A stretch of 64,000 bases of DNA, from NCBI RefSeq assembly GCF_000299875.1, contig NZ_AMRK01000005.1, forward strand, positions 248,001 through 312,000, in the 5' to 3' direction. The position numbers and the translations under genes were made by a program. Positions 9,511-18,577 of this stretch are shown piece after piece (the first letter of the stretch is position 1; every line of letters begins with the position of its first letter). The notes under the pieces are model-generated. The model worked only from the letters and a program-made list of their open reading frames with translations, had not been told where the DNA came from and did no database searches. Source of the DNA: Celeribacter baekdonensis B30. GTDB lineage: Bacteria > Pseudomonadota > Alphaproteobacteria > Rhodobacterales > Rhodobacteraceae.

Positions 9511-10947
9511 ATGGACATGCCGACCCCCAATCCCGACCTCCTTGCGCAAAAGCCAAAACTTGTGGCGCAACTGCGCGCGGTTCTGCCGTCTGACGCGGTG
9601 ATCGACGCGCCCGAAGAAGTGCGGGCCTATGAATGTGATGCGCTGACCGCCTATCGTTGCGCGCCTTTGGTGGCGGTGTTGCCGAGCACGACCGAAGAGG
9701 TGGCCGCCATCCTGCGCATCTGTCACCAGATGGGCGTGCCCGTGGTGCCGCGTGGATCGGGGACCTCGCTTGCGGGGGGCGCTTTGCCGACGGCGGATTG
9801 CGTGATCCTTGGGGTGGCGCGGCTGCGTGAGGTGATTGAGATCAACACCAGCGACCGCTACATCCGGGTGCAAACGGGCATGACCAATCTCTCGGTCACC
9901 GCCGCGGTCGAAAGCGACGGATTTTTCTACGCCCCCGATCCCTCAAGCCAATTGGCCTGTGCCATTGCCGGCAACATCGCGATGAATTCCGGCGGCGCGC
10001 ATTGCCTCAAATATGGGGTGACGACGAACAATCTTTTGGGCGTCACCCTGGTTTTGGCCGATGGTGAGGTGGTCGAGATCGGCGGCGCACATATGGATGC
10101 GGGCGGGCTTGACCTTTTGGGGGTGATTTGCGGCTCCGAAGGGCAGCTTGGGGTCGTCACCGAGGCGACTCTGCGTATTTTACCAAAACCCGAAGGCGCG
10201 CGTCCGGTGTTGATCGGATTTGACAGCAACGAGGTTGCGGGGGCCTGTGTGGCCGACATCATCAAATCGGGTCTGATCCCGGTGGCGATTGAGTTTATGG
10301 ACCGTCCGATCATCCGCGCCACGGAATCCTTTGCCGGGGCGGGTTACCCCGATTGCGAGGCGCTTTTGATCGTCGAGGTCGAAGGATCGCCACAAGAAAT
10401 CGCGGACCAACTGGCCCGCATCACCACCATCGCCAAACGCCACAATCCGGTTGAAATTCGCGAAAGCCAAGGCCCGGAGGAAAGCGCACGGATTTGGTTG
10501 GGGCGCAAATCCGCCTTTGGCGCGATGGGGCAGATGGGCGATTATATTTGCCTTGATGGCACGATCCCGGTGGGTGCGCTGCCCACTGTGCTCAAACGCA
10601 TCGGGGAGCTGTCCGAGGCCGCAGGGCATATGGTCGGCAATGTGTTTCATGCGGGCGACGGCAATATGCACCCGCTGATCCTGTTCGACGCGAACGAGCC
10701 CGGCCAATTGGAAAGCGCTGAGGCGTTGGGCGCGGATATTTTGAAGCTCTGCGTCGATGTGGGCGGCTGTTTGACCGGAGAGCATGGCGTGGGGGTTGAG
10801 AAACGCGATCTGATGACCCATCAATTTTCCCCCGCCGATCTTGAGGCGCAAATGGCGGTGAAGGATGTATTTGATCCGACGTGGATTTTGAACCCGGCGA
10901 AGGTTTTCCCGCTTGCTGTGAGCGCGGGTCGGAGGGGTGCGCAATGA
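9511..10947 (+). CDS. glcD: Glycolate oxidase FAD-linked subunit
   Basis: A 478-residue FAD-linked oxidase. The FAD-binding domain has VPRGSGTSLAGGALP (about residues 80-94), PSSQLACAIAGNIAMNSGG and LLGVICGSEGQLGVVTEATL. The C-terminal domain has GNVFHAGDGNMHP and GGCLTGEHGVGVEKRDLM, the GlcD signature. The protein oxidises glycolate to glyoxylate as part of the GlcDEF complex and passes electrons to GlcF. GAGGAGATCACA precedes the ATG. The stop overlaps the glcE start (ATGA). The Hyi gene at the window edge could handle downstream glyoxylate products. Confidence 0.95.
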   Translation: MDMPTPNPDLLAQKPKLVAQLRAVLPSDAVIDAPEEVRAYECDALTAYRCAPLVAVLPSTTEEVAAILRICHQMGVPVVPRGSGTSLAGGALPTADCVILGVARLREVIEINTSDRYIRVQTGMTNLSVTAAVESDGFFYAPDPSSQLACAIAGNIAMNSGGAHCLKYGVTTNNLLGVTLVLADGEVVEIGGAHMDAGGLDLLGVICGSEGQLGVVTEATLRILPKPEGARPVLIGFDSNEVAGACVADIIKSGLIPVAIEFMDRPIIRATESFAGAGYPDCEALLIVEVEGSPQEIADQLARITTIAKRHNPVEIRESQGPEESARIWLGRKSAFGAMGQMGDYICLDGTIPVGALPTVLKRIGELSEAAGHMVGNVFHAGDGNMHPLILFDANEPGQLESAEALGADILKLCVDVGGCLTGEHGVGVEKRDLMTHQFSPADLEAQMAVKDVFDPTWILNPAKVFPLAVSAGRRGAQ

Positions 10948-12083
10948 GTATTATGGCCACGGTAAAAGACATATCCTGCGACAGTGAAGCGCAGCTTGCC
11001 GATATGATCCGCACGGGCGGGCCGTTTGTGGTCACGGGCGGCGGGACAAGCCGGATTGGGCTGGCTGAGGGAGATCGGTTGCTTTGGACCGGCGCGCAGT
11101 TTGACTATGATCCGGGGGCTCTGACGCTTGTGGTGTCGGCTGGGATGGCTGTGGATGCGGTGAGCGCACGGCTTGCAGAAGAGCATCAAAGATTGGCGTT
11201 TGAGCCGCCTGATTTAGGGCCGCTACTTGGACGCGACGGGGCGCGCAGCATCGGCGGGATGGTGGCGACCAATGCCTCTGGCCCGCGCCGGGTGGCGGTT
11301 GGCGCCTGTCGCGATGCCTGTCTCGGTGTGCGCTTTGTCGATGGTCGCGGCAAGATCGTCAAGAACGGAGGGCGGGTGATGAAAAATGTCACCGGGCTTG
11401 ATCTGGTGAAGCTGATGGCGGGCAGCCAAGGCACGCTAGGGGTCTTGACCGAAGTGAGCCTCAAGACCCAGCCGATCCCGGAAACCACCGCGACGTTGAT
11501 CTTTGAAGGTCAAACGGAGGTGGAGGCGGTCAACACGATGTCGCGTGCTTTGGGCACGCCTTTTGACATTACGGGTGCGGCGCATCTCCGCCAAGTGGCG
11601 GATGGCACGCCCGCGCGCACGCTTTTGCGGCTCGAAGGGATTGAAAGCGCGGTGCGCTACCGGGTGGAGGCATTGCAACAACGGCTGTCTGATCTGGGTG
11701 AGGCTGCCGTAGAGTGGGAGGCCGCGCAGAGTGAGGCGACATGGCGCGCGATCCGCGATGTGACGCGGTTTGTCGGCGTGCCCGGCGATGTGTGGCGGCT
11801 GTCGGTGACGCCGTCTGAGGCACCGGGTTTGGTGGCCGCAATCGCACCTTTGGATGTGATTTATGATTGGGGCGGCGGTCGGCTTTGGCTTTTGATGTCT
11901 GCGGGCACGGATGTGCGCGCCAAGATGGGCAAAGGTCACGCCACTTTGGTGCGCGCCAGCGACGAGACCAAGCGCGCGCTTGGCGTGTTCCCGCCGGAAA
12001 ACAGACTCGTTGCGCAGTTGTCCAAGGGGCTGCGTCAAAAATTCGATCCAGAACAGAAATTTAACCCTGGGATGATGGGCTGA
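10944..12083 (+). CDS. glcE: Glycolate oxidase FAD-binding subunit
   Basis: A protein of about 379 residues related to GlcD but shorter. It has VVTGGGTSRIGLAEG in the FAD-binding region, LAFEPPDLGPLLG, ATNASGPRRVAVGACRD and GRVMKNVTGLDLVKLMAG, which identify GlcE. It ends with QKFDPEQKFNPGMMG, the usual C-terminus of the family. The ATG at 10944 overlaps the glcD stop; an in-frame extension upstream lies inside glcD and is not used. The stop overlaps the start of glcF by one base, so the three subunits are translated from one coupled operon. Confidence 0.93.
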   Translation: MSIMATVKDISCDSEAQLADMIRTGGPFVVTGGGTSRIGLAEGDRLLWTGAQFDYDPGALTLVVSAGMAVDAVSARLAEEHQRLAFEPPDLGPLLGRDGARSIGGMVATNASGPRRVAVGACRDACLGVRFVDGRGKIVKNGGRVMKNVTGLDLVKLMAGSQGTLGVLTEVSLKTQPIPETTATLIFEGQTEVEAVNTMSRALGTPFDITGAAHLRQVADGTPARTLLRLEGIESAVRYRVEALQQRLSDLGEAAVEWEAAQSEATWRAIRDVTRFVGVPGDVWRLSVTPSEAPGLVAAIAPLDVIYDWGGGRLWLLMSAGTDVRAKMGKGHATLVRASDETKRALGVFPPENRLVAQLSKGLRQKFDPEQKFNPGMMG

Positions 12084-13375
12084 TGCAGACGAATTTTACT
12101 CCCGAACAGCTCACCGATCCCGGTATTGCGCGCGCCAATGAGATCTTGCGGTCCTGTGTGCATTGCGGGTTTTGCACCGCGACATGTCCAACCTATGCGG
12201 TCTTAGGCGATGAACTAGACAGCCCACGCGGGCGGATTTATCTGATCAAGGATATGTTGGAAAATGACCGGCCCGCCGACGCGCGCACGGTCAAACATTT
12301 GGATCGTTGCCTGTCCTGTCTGGCCTGCATGACGACCTGCCCGTCGGGGGTGCATTACATGCATCTGATTGATCACGCGCGCGTGCATGTTGAGAAAACC
12401 TACAAACGCCCGATGATGGATCGGCTGCTGCGCTGGACCTTGGCGCGGATCATTCCCTATCCGAACCGGTTTCGCATCGCGCTTTTGGGGGCCAAAATTG
12501 CCAAGCCTTTGCGGCATCTTGTGCCCGATCCGCGCCTGAAAGCGATGTTGGAGATGGCCCCGAAGGTCATTCCGCCAGTGTCGCGCAATGACGATGCACA
12601 GGTGTTCCCGGCGAAAGGCCCACGTAAAATGCGGGTGGCTTTGATGACGGGTTGTGCGCAAAAGGCGCTTGATACCGATATCAACGACGCCACCATCCGG
12701 CTGTTGACCCGGTTCGGCTGTGACGTCGTCGTGGCCAAAGGTGCTGGCTGTTGTGGTGCGCTGACCCATCACATGGGTAAAGAGGCGGAGAGCCACAGTG
12801 CTGCGGCCAAAAACATCCGCGCTTGGATGGCGGAAATCGTGGGCGAGGGCTTGGATGCGATTGTGATCAACACCTCGGGCTGTGGCACTACGGTGAAGGA
12901 CTACGGCCATATGTTTCGCGGCTCTGGGATGGCGGAAGACGCGGCTCAGATCGCCGCTTTGGCCAAAGATGTCTCCGAAGTTTTGATGCAACTCGACCTG
13001 CCCGCGGGCAAACAGGAGTTGAAAGTCGCCTACCACGCCGCCTGTTCGCTGCAACACGGCCAACAGATCAAAACCTATCCCAAGGACCTTTTGAAACGGG
13101 TGGGATTCGAGGTGGTTGAGCCACGCGATGGCCATTTATGTTGCGGATCTGCAGGCACCTACAACCTTTTGCAGCCCGAAATTTCAAAAAATTTGAAAGC
13201 CCGAAAAATAAAAACTTTGTCGGAGAAGACACCAGATGTCGTGGCTGCAGGCAATATCGGCTGCATGATACAGTTGGGATCAGGCATAGATGTGCCGGTG
13301 GTTCACACGGTTGAATTGCTTGATTGGGCAACAGGTGGCCAAAAACCGCCCAAATTGTTCTCGAATCGGCCATAA
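12083..13375 (+). CDS. glcF: Glycolate oxidase iron-sulfur subunit
   Basis: A 430-residue iron-sulfur protein. Two 4Fe-4S motifs lie in the first 100 residues: CVHCGFCTATCPTY and CLSCLACMTTCPSG. Two CCG (DUF224) domains follow, with GCCGALTHHMGKE in the first and LCCGSAGTYNLLQP in the second. GlcF carries electrons from the GlcD/GlcE flavin subunits toward the respiratory chain. The start overlaps the glcE stop by one base. No glc regulator or permease is present next to the operon, and no terminator was recognised after it. Confidence 0.95.
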   Translation: MQTNFTPEQLTDPGIARANEILRSCVHCGFCTATCPTYAVLGDELDSPRGRIYLIKDMLENDRPADARTVKHLDRCLSCLACMTTCPSGVHYMHLIDHARVHVEKTYKRPMMDRLLRWTLARIIPYPNRFRIALLGAKIAKPLRHLVPDPRLKAMLEMAPKVIPPVSRNDDAQVFPAKGPRKMRVALMTGCAQKALDTDINDATIRLLTRFGCDVVVAKGAGCCGALTHHMGKEAESHSAAAKNIRAWMAEIVGEGLDAIVINTSGCGTTVKDYGHMFRGSGMAEDAAQIAALAKDVSEVLMQLDLPAGKQELKVAYHAACSLQHGQQIKTYPKDLLKRVGFEVVEPRDGHLCCGSAGTYNLLQPEISKNLKARKIKTLSEKTPDVVAAGNIGCMIQLGSGIDVPVVHTVELLDWATGGQKPPKLFSNRP

Positions 13376-13429
13376 TCCCGCCCTGAAGTCCCATTACCGC
13401 TGGGGGGCGAACAGGGAATGGGACCTACA

Positions 13430-14230
13430 ATGAAATATTTGCTCACCGTCGTCTTTCTGCTCCTCTCGTTGGGGCAGGCACAGGCCGATAGCGCGCTCAA
13501 GGCCTTTCGGACCGGGGACGACAGTCGCGGATGGGAAGCCGTCGGGCGTCTCGATTTCGCCGGGCGCAGCTTTTGCACCGGCTCTTTGATCACCGAAACT
13601 TTGGTGCTGACGGCGGCGCATTGCATGTTTGACATCTATTCGCACAAACCCCACGCACCCAGTGACGTGACCTTTAAGGCCGGGTGGCGCAATGGCTCGG
13701 CTCAGGCCTACCGCACGGCTCGTGCCATCTATGTCCACCCCAGCTTTTCGATTTCCACCGGAGATCGCCATGATCGTCTGGTCAATGACATCGCTCTGAT
13801 CGAATTGGACCGCCCGGTGCGTGATGGCTCTGTGCAGCCCTTTCCAACCGCTGCGCGTCCTGAAAAAGGCCAGGCCGTGGGCGTGGTTTCCTATGCCCAT
13901 GACCGGGCCGAAACCCCGTCCTTGCAGGCGAGCTGTCTTGTGATGGCGCGTCAGGGGGGCGTTTTGGTGACCTCTTGCGATGTTGATTTCGGCTCCTCCG
14001 GTGCGCCGATTTTTGACATGACCGGTTCGCGCCCGCGCATCGTTTCGGTGATCTCCGCCAAGGCGCGATATCACGGCCAAAAGGTTTCGGTTGGCACGTC
14101 GCTTGACGGCTCCTTGGGCGATCTTTTGAAACTGGCTGCTACCGGAAAAAGCAGCTTTAAAAAGGTCGACGCTGGCCCGTTGCCCGAGTTGACGGACACC
14201 GAATTTGTGGTCGGTGTGGCCGGGCATTGA
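13430..14230 (+). CDS. Secreted trypsin-like serine protease
   Basis: About 266 residues with signal peptide MKYLLTVVFLLLSLGQAQA. The catalytic triad is visible: histidine in LTAAHCMF, aspartate in NDIALIEL, and serine in DFGSSGAPIFD, in place of the textbook GDSGGP. This is the chymotrypsin (S1) family. Cysteines flanking the histidine (FCTGSLI and AAHC) can form the usual disulfide. The in-frame ATG at 13418 is rejected because the signal peptide starts at 13430, where AGGGAATGGGA gives a suitable ribosome site. It probably acts in the periplasm or outside the cell. It stands alone between glcF and the Hsp20 gene. Confidence 0.85.
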   Translation: MKYLLTVVFLLLSLGQAQADSALKAFRTGDDSRGWEAVGRLDFAGRSFCTGSLITETLVLTAAHCMFDIYSHKPHAPSDVTFKAGWRNGSAQAYRTARAIYVHPSFSISTGDRHDRLVNDIALIELDRPVRDGSVQPFPTAARPEKGQAVGVVSYAHDRAETPSLQASCLVMARQGGVLVTSCDVDFGSSGAPIFDMTGSRPRIVSVISAKARYHGQKVSVGTSLDGSLGDLLKLAATGKSSFKKVDAGPLPELTDTEFVVGVAGH

Positions 14231-14248
14231 GCGAGCATTGAGCCACCT

Positions 14249-14277
14249 CTTGAAACCTCTTTCCCCCATCCCCAAAT
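14249..14277 (+). promoter_or_regulatory. Candidate RpoH (heat-shock) promoter for the Hsp20 gene
   Basis: CTTGAAA at 14249-14255 matches the sigma-32 -35 element exactly. CCCAAAT at 14271-14277 lies 15 bases downstream and partly fits the CCCCAT-type -10. A heat-shock gene follows, which supports the reading. The -10 match is imperfect, so this remains a prediction. Confidence 0.4.
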
Positions 14278-14281
14278 TTAC

Positions 14282-14312
14282 AGGGTCGGACGCCTAGATA
14301 GGGTCCGACCCT
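14282..14312. promoter_or_regulatory. Perfect inverted repeat upstream of the Hsp20 gene
   Basis: AGGGTCGGAC at 14282-14291 and GTCCGACCCT at 14303-14312 form a perfect 10-base stem with an 11-base loop. It has no T-tract, so it is a poor intrinsic terminator for the protease gene. Its position just downstream of the candidate heat-shock promoter fits an operator or a 5'-leader hairpin. Confidence 0.5.
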
Positions 14313-14379
14313 TCGCCTGTCCTGCCCGATTGGGCGTGTGGAAGGCTTAACATTTGGATTCGCTCACTGGAGGATACCC

Positions 14380-14862
14380 ATGCGTAACTTTGATCTTGCC
14401 CCGCTGTACCGGGCCACTGTCGGCTTTGACCAAATCGCGGATATGATGGACCGCGTTCTGACCCAAGAGGTCACTCAGCCAAGCTACCCGCCTTATAACA
14501 TTGAAAAAACCGCTGATGATGCTTGGCGTATTTCGCTGGCCGTTGCCGGGTTCTCAACCGAAGACATCGCCATTGAACAGCGCCATAACGCGTTGATCGT
14601 CGCCGCGCGCAAAGCCGATGGTGAGGACGAAAAGTCCAAAACCTATCTGCATCGCGGCATCGCCACCCGCGCCTTTGAGCGTCGGTTCCAGCTAGCCGAT
14701 CACGTCAAGGTGACGGGCGCGTCGCATGTGAATGGCATGTTGCACATCGAGCTTCAGCGCGAAGTGCCAGAGGCGCTTAAACCGCGTCAGATCGAGATCA
14801 CCGGCCCCAATACGGTGGAGACCAAGGTGATTGAAACCGCGCCGGAGACTGTCGAGGTCTAA
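14380..14862 (+). CDS. Small heat shock protein, Hsp20/IbpA family
   Basis: A 160-residue protein. The N-terminal FDLAPLYRATVGFDQIADMM and YPPYNIEKTADDAWRI are typical of alphaproteobacterial IbpA-like chaperones. The alpha-crystallin domain follows, with LAVAGFSTEDI, KTYLHRGIATRAFERRFQLA and a final GMLHIELQREVPE. These proteins hold unfolding proteins without using ATP. The ATG at 14380 is preceded by GGAGGATACCC; the open frame extends upstream to 14338 but without a better site. It is monocistronic and followed by an intrinsic terminator. Confidence 0.92.
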   Translation: MRNFDLAPLYRATVGFDQIADMMDRVLTQEVTQPSYPPYNIEKTADDAWRISLAVAGFSTEDIAIEQRHNALIVAARKADGEDEKSKTYLHRGIATRAFERRFQLADHVKVTGASHVNGMLHIELQREVPEALKPRQIEITGPNTVETKVIETAPETVEV

Positions 14863-14891
14863 TCGACTTCCTGGTCTACATCCTCAAACAA

Positions 14892-14917
14892 AAACGCCCG
14901 CCATTTGGCGGGCGTTT
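14892..14917. terminator. Bidirectional intrinsic terminator
   Basis: AAACGCCCGCC (14892-14902) pairs perfectly with GGCGGGCGTTT (14907-14917) around a 4-base loop. It has A and T runs on its two sides and sits between the convergent Hsp20 and phytase-like genes, so it can serve both. Confidence 0.85.
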
Positions 14918-14936
14918 CCATGTTTTTCAGGGCAGA

Positions 14937-17102
14937 TTACATCTTGCCGATGGACCAGAAGAAGGTCTCACCCGAGCTGTCATCCACACCGTCATTGTCG
15001 GTGGAGACAAACATCTCGCCGTCTTTGGTGATGGCAAGGCCTTCGACCTTATCCACCACATAGCCGCCAAAGGATTTCAGGTCCGGGATCAGGTCGCGAA
15101 CTTCTTCTTTCGACACAACTGGAAGCGCAGAGCCAAGCGGCGCAGGCACCATTTCAGAGGCCGGGATGCGGTAGATCTTTTTGATCTTGGCATTGGCGCC
15201 GATCTGATTGTCACGCTCGATGACATAGAAGTAATCGCCATAGGCCACGAGGTCAGACAGACCAACCCAGCCCGCGTCCGGGGTCGCCAGCGGATAGGAC
15301 ACAGCGCCCCATTCCTCGGTCTCAAGGTTATAAGCGACCAGTTTCACGCTGTGCTTGGCGTCGTCTTTCCATTCGCGCTGAACCGGCATCCAAAGCGTGT
15401 CACCAACCTTGGTGATGCCTTCAAAGCCAAAACGGGTCTCAACGTTCAGCAACTCAGCCGGCAGGCCGATCTCTTTTTTGATCTCGCCCTTGGCGTTCAC
15501 ATTGTAAATCGCATGGGGGGTGACGCGGTCTGTGCGGCCTTCGGACGCAACCCAGAAGCCGCCTTTGCCGTCCAGCGTGATGCCTTCCATGTCGAGTTTC
15601 TGCGCCGCATCGCCATTGGCACGGGTCACGCGGATCGCATCGACGATTTTCGCCGGTTTGGCCGACGGGTCGATTTTGAAAATGGTCGGCTGATAGCCAT
15701 AAAAGCTGTCGTTGACGGCGTAGATCATGCCGTCTTCATCCGCGACCATGCCAGAGATCGCGCCCCAGCCGGTCAATCCGTCCATGCCTTCAGAGGTCAG
15801 CGTCGGGTACTGAGCCGGAGCGTCTTGCAACTCATAGACCATGACATGCGACCGCACGCCGCCGTCTTCGATCAGATCGGCTTCGTTGGCGGTCACAAAC
15901 AGATTGCGCGACGGGATGGCGATCACGCCTTCGGGCGCGATACCGGAGGGCAGGAGTTGCTTGAACACCGGGCTGGACGCATCGGTCACATCATAGACGG
16001 ACACGGTCGAGGCGCGCTCGGCCAGAATGAATGCGTAGGTTTTGTCACCGAATGTGGCGACTTCCATGCCCTCAGGTTCTGCGCCTTTGGCGTCGGAGCG
16101 TTTGTCTGGGTAATGGCCGGACTGAATGATCGGCGTTTCAAATTCGGAGTTCGATTCCCACACCAATGCGCCATCTTTTTTGAACACGGTGACAGAGCGC
16201 GAACCGCCGTCCATGTCGCCTTCGTTGGCAATCATGAAGTGATCGTCGTCGAGCCACTGAACCCCATCGGGTTCGCGCAGGCGGCCCATTTGTTCGCCGG
16301 TGAAATCAAGCGCGGCACGTTCGTCTTCGGTGTCAATCCGCACCAGATCGACAGTGCCAGCCGGGAAGTGTGAGATCACCGTACCATTGGCGTCGATCAC
16401 AACCATTTCGTTGTTTTCTTGCATCGTGACGACGGTTTCGTTCAACCCGTTCACGTCAACAAACTCGGGCTCGGGATCGTCAGCGCCGATTTCGGCGAGA
16501 CCTGTCACATCGGTGGTTTTCAGAGTGGCACAGTCGGCCAGATCATCCGCGACGGAGACCATCGACACCCAACCTGCGGGCATTTGACCGATGCGGCCAT
16601 CGCCTGCGTCTTCGTCGCGCTCGTTCTCGATCGCGATGACAACAAAGCTGCCAGCTGCATCATGTGCAGTCGAATCCGGCTGGCCACCCAGATCACAGGT
16701 GCCGGTGATGGAGCCGTCGGCCATGTTCACGGAGACCAGTTTGCCCGAGGGTTTGACATAGCTCTCAGAGGTGTTGACGGCGACAAAGGCGGTGTTGCCG
16801 ATCACGGTCACGGAGGTCGGTTCGCCGCCCATGTCGACGTTGCCTCTGGCAACTGGGTTTTTCGGGTCGGTGATGTCGATCAATCCGATCACGCCCAAGG
16901 GGCTGTCGGTGTAAACAAGCGTCATGCCGTCCTCGGAGGCACCGATGATTTCGGCAGAGGTGGGGCGGGCGCGATCTTCGCCCTCGGCCATATTGTCCGG
17001 CGTGGCAAAAGATGCGATGCGGTTGAAATTCATCTCGGCATTGGCCGCAGTCGTGCAGAGCGCAAGACCGGAGGCCGCCAGCAACAGGTGCTTTTTCATC
17101 AT
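14937..17102 (-). CDS. Secreted esterase-like/phytase-like protein with N-terminal beta-propeller
   Basis: A 721-residue exported protein with signal peptide KKHLLLAASGLALCTTAANA. The N-terminal half is a repeat-rich propeller of the choice-of-anchor I type (VTVIGNTAFVAVNTSESYV, LREPDGVQWLDDDHFMIANE, APEGVIAIPSRNLFVTANE). From about residue 430 the sequence matches the esterase-like activity of phytase family (GAISGMVADEDGMIYAVND, DMEGITLDGKGGFWVASEG, FGFEGITKVGDTLWMPVQ, VEGLAITKDGEMFVSTDND). Two tandem ATGs (17102, 17099) follow GAGGGATCT. It probably lies in the periplasm or is secreted. The substrate is not evident; a phosphoesterase role is only inferred from the family name. Confidence 0.85.
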   Translation of the reverse strand: MMKKHLLLAASGLALCTTAANAEMNFNRIASFATPDNMAEGEDRARPTSAEIIGASEDGMTLVYTDSPLGVIGLIDITDPKNPVARGNVDMGGEPTSVTVIGNTAFVAVNTSESYVKPSGKLVSVNMADGSITGTCDLGGQPDSTAHDAAGSFVVIAIENERDEDAGDGRIGQMPAGWVSMVSVADDLADCATLKTTDVTGLAEIGADDPEPEFVDVNGLNETVVTMQENNEMVVIDANGTVISHFPAGTVDLVRIDTEDERAALDFTGEQMGRLREPDGVQWLDDDHFMIANEGDMDGGSRSVTVFKKDGALVWESNSEFETPIIQSGHYPDKRSDAKGAEPEGMEVATFGDKTYAFILAERASTVSVYDVTDASSPVFKQLLPSGIAPEGVIAIPSRNLFVTANEADLIEDGGVRSHVMVYELQDAPAQYPTLTSEGMDGLTGWGAISGMVADEDGMIYAVNDSFYGYQPTIFKIDPSAKPAKIVDAIRVTRANGDAAQKLDMEGITLDGKGGFWVASEGRTDRVTPHAIYNVNAKGEIKKEIGLPAELLNVETRFGFEGITKVGDTLWMPVQREWKDDAKHSVKLVAYNLETEEWGAVSYPLATPDAGWVGLSDLVAYGDYFYVIERDNQIGANAKIKKIYRIPASEMVPAPLGSALPVVSKEEVRDLIPDLKSFGGYVVDKVEGLAITKDGEMFVSTDNDGVDDSSGETFFWSIGKM

Positions 17103-17313
17103 AGATCCCTCGGGGTTTTCGTTCCCACGCGGTGTGGCGCGCCTTGGTATCGTGTTCGTGACGTTTGTGTTTCAGTTTTGTGAAACGCGACTCTGACCCT
17201 GCGCTGTGCATGGATGCGCCTCTGTGCTGTGCGTGAATGCGGATCACTATTCATGTCAGCGGTGTTGACTTAAATGCAGCGGAGAGCGAGATACAAAGCA
17301 ATGGAGGTCCCTC

Positions 17314-18522
17314 ATGAGTCTGTCATCGCTTTTCGCCAGTCGCACATCCCGGATGAAAGCCTCGGAAATCCGCGAGCTTTTGAAGCTTTTGGATCAACCC
17401 GATATAAACTCTTTTGCCGGGGGCATCCCCGATCCGGCCTATTTTCCGCGCGACGCCTTTGCGGCGGCGATGGCTAAGGCCACCGATGTGCATGCGGCGG
17501 GGGTTTCGCTGCAATACGCCACCTCTGAGGGCTATACGCCGCTGCGCGATTGGATTGTGGGCTATATGGCGCGGCTTGGCGTGACGTGCGAACGCGACAA
17601 CATCCTGATCACCGCCGGATCGCAACAGGCGTTGGATTATCTCGGCAAAGTGTTCCTCGACAAGGATGACACGGTGATGGTCGGCTGGCCGACCTATCTG
17701 GGCGCACTTGGCGCGTTTAATGCCTATGAACCGGTCTATGATCGACTTGACCCGGCCGACAACCGCAGGCCGCAAGACATCGTTGCGGCCGCCGAGCAGA
17801 ACGGTGGCAAAGTCAAATTTTCCTATCTGTCGCCGGATTTCGCCAACCCCACCGGAGTGACGCTTTCCGTTGAAGACCGCCGGGCGATTTTGGCACAGGC
17901 ACAGGCGTTGGATTGCGCCATTGTCGAAGACGCCGCCTACCAATCGCTGCGCTATTCCGGCGAAGATCTCCCGTCGATCCTGGCGCTTGAGATGCAAGAG
18001 ACCGGCGATATCAACGCGTGCCGCACGATTTATCTTGGCTCCTTTTCCAAAACCCTCGCCCCCGGTTTGCGGGTCGGCTGGGCCGTGGCCGCCAAGCCTG
18101 TCATTTCGCAATTGGTGCTGACCAAACAGGCGGCGGACCTGCAAACCGCAACGATCAACCAGATCGCTGTCGCCGAAGTGGCGCGGGCGGTGTTTGACAC
18201 CCATGTCGACACTTTGCGCAGCGTTTACGGCACGCGGCTTCAGGCGATGCTGACATCGCTTTCGACGCATATGCCCGAAGGCGTGTCCTGGACTGAACCT
18301 GCGGGTGGGATGTTTGTCTGGGTCACTTTACCGGAGGGCATGGATGGGGCCGAGCTGTTGAAACAGGCGTTGCAGGCCAATGTGGCTTTTGTGCCGGGGG
18401 CTGCGTTTTTCGCTGATGGCTCAAACACCAACACGCTGCGGCTGAATTTCTCGATGTCGGCTCCGGCCAAAATTGAACAGGGCATCGCGCGCCTCGCTCA
18501 GGTTATTCGAGCGCAGATGTAA
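17314..18522 (+). CDS. PLP-dependent aminotransferase (class I/II, 2-aminoadipate/LysN-like)
   Basis: A 402-residue fold-type I aminotransferase. The N-terminus SSLFASRTSRMKASEIRELL followed by INSFAGGIPDPAYFP is typical of the 2-aminoadipate/valine-pyruvate aminotransferase group related to MocR catalytic domains, here without an HTH domain. SPDFANPTGVTLS, the aspartate in IVEDAAYQSLRYSG, and the PLP lysine in YLGSFSKTLAPGLRVGW are all present. GGAGGTCCCTC precedes the ATG. The substrate cannot be fixed from sequence. It is monocistronic, with a hairpin just after the stop. Confidence 0.88.
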   Translation: MSLSSLFASRTSRMKASEIRELLKLLDQPDINSFAGGIPDPAYFPRDAFAAAMAKATDVHAAGVSLQYATSEGYTPLRDWIVGYMARLGVTCERDNILITAGSQQALDYLGKVFLDKDDTVMVGWPTYLGALGAFNAYEPVYDRLDPADNRRPQDIVAAAEQNGGKVKFSYLSPDFANPTGVTLSVEDRRAILAQAQALDCAIVEDAAYQSLRYSGEDLPSILALEMQETGDINACRTIYLGSFSKTLAPGLRVGWAVAAKPVISQLVLTKQAADLQTATINQIAVAEVARAVFDTHVDTLRSVYGTRLQAMLTSLSTHMPEGVSWTEPAGGMFVWVTLPEGMDGAELLKQALQANVAFVPGAAFFADGSNTNTLRLNFSMSAPAKIEQGIARLAQVIRAQM

Positions 18523-18525
18523 GGC

Positions 18526-18557
18526 AGAGTGAGGCGGTGCAATCCCGCCTCCACTCT
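18526..18557. terminator. Stem-loop between convergent genes
   Basis: AGAGTGAGGCGG (18526-18537) pairs with CCGCCTCCACTCT (18545-18557), with one bulged C and a 7-base loop. There is no strong T-tract. Its position between the aminotransferase and the convergent secreted protein gene suggests transcription termination. Confidence 0.55.
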
Positions 18558-18577
18558 AAGTCTTATGATCGCAAATC

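Noticed and set aside
14282-14312. Perfect hairpin read as terminator of the protease gene
   Set aside because: No T-tract on either side and it lies downstream of a heat-shock-like promoter, so an operator or leader role is preferred.
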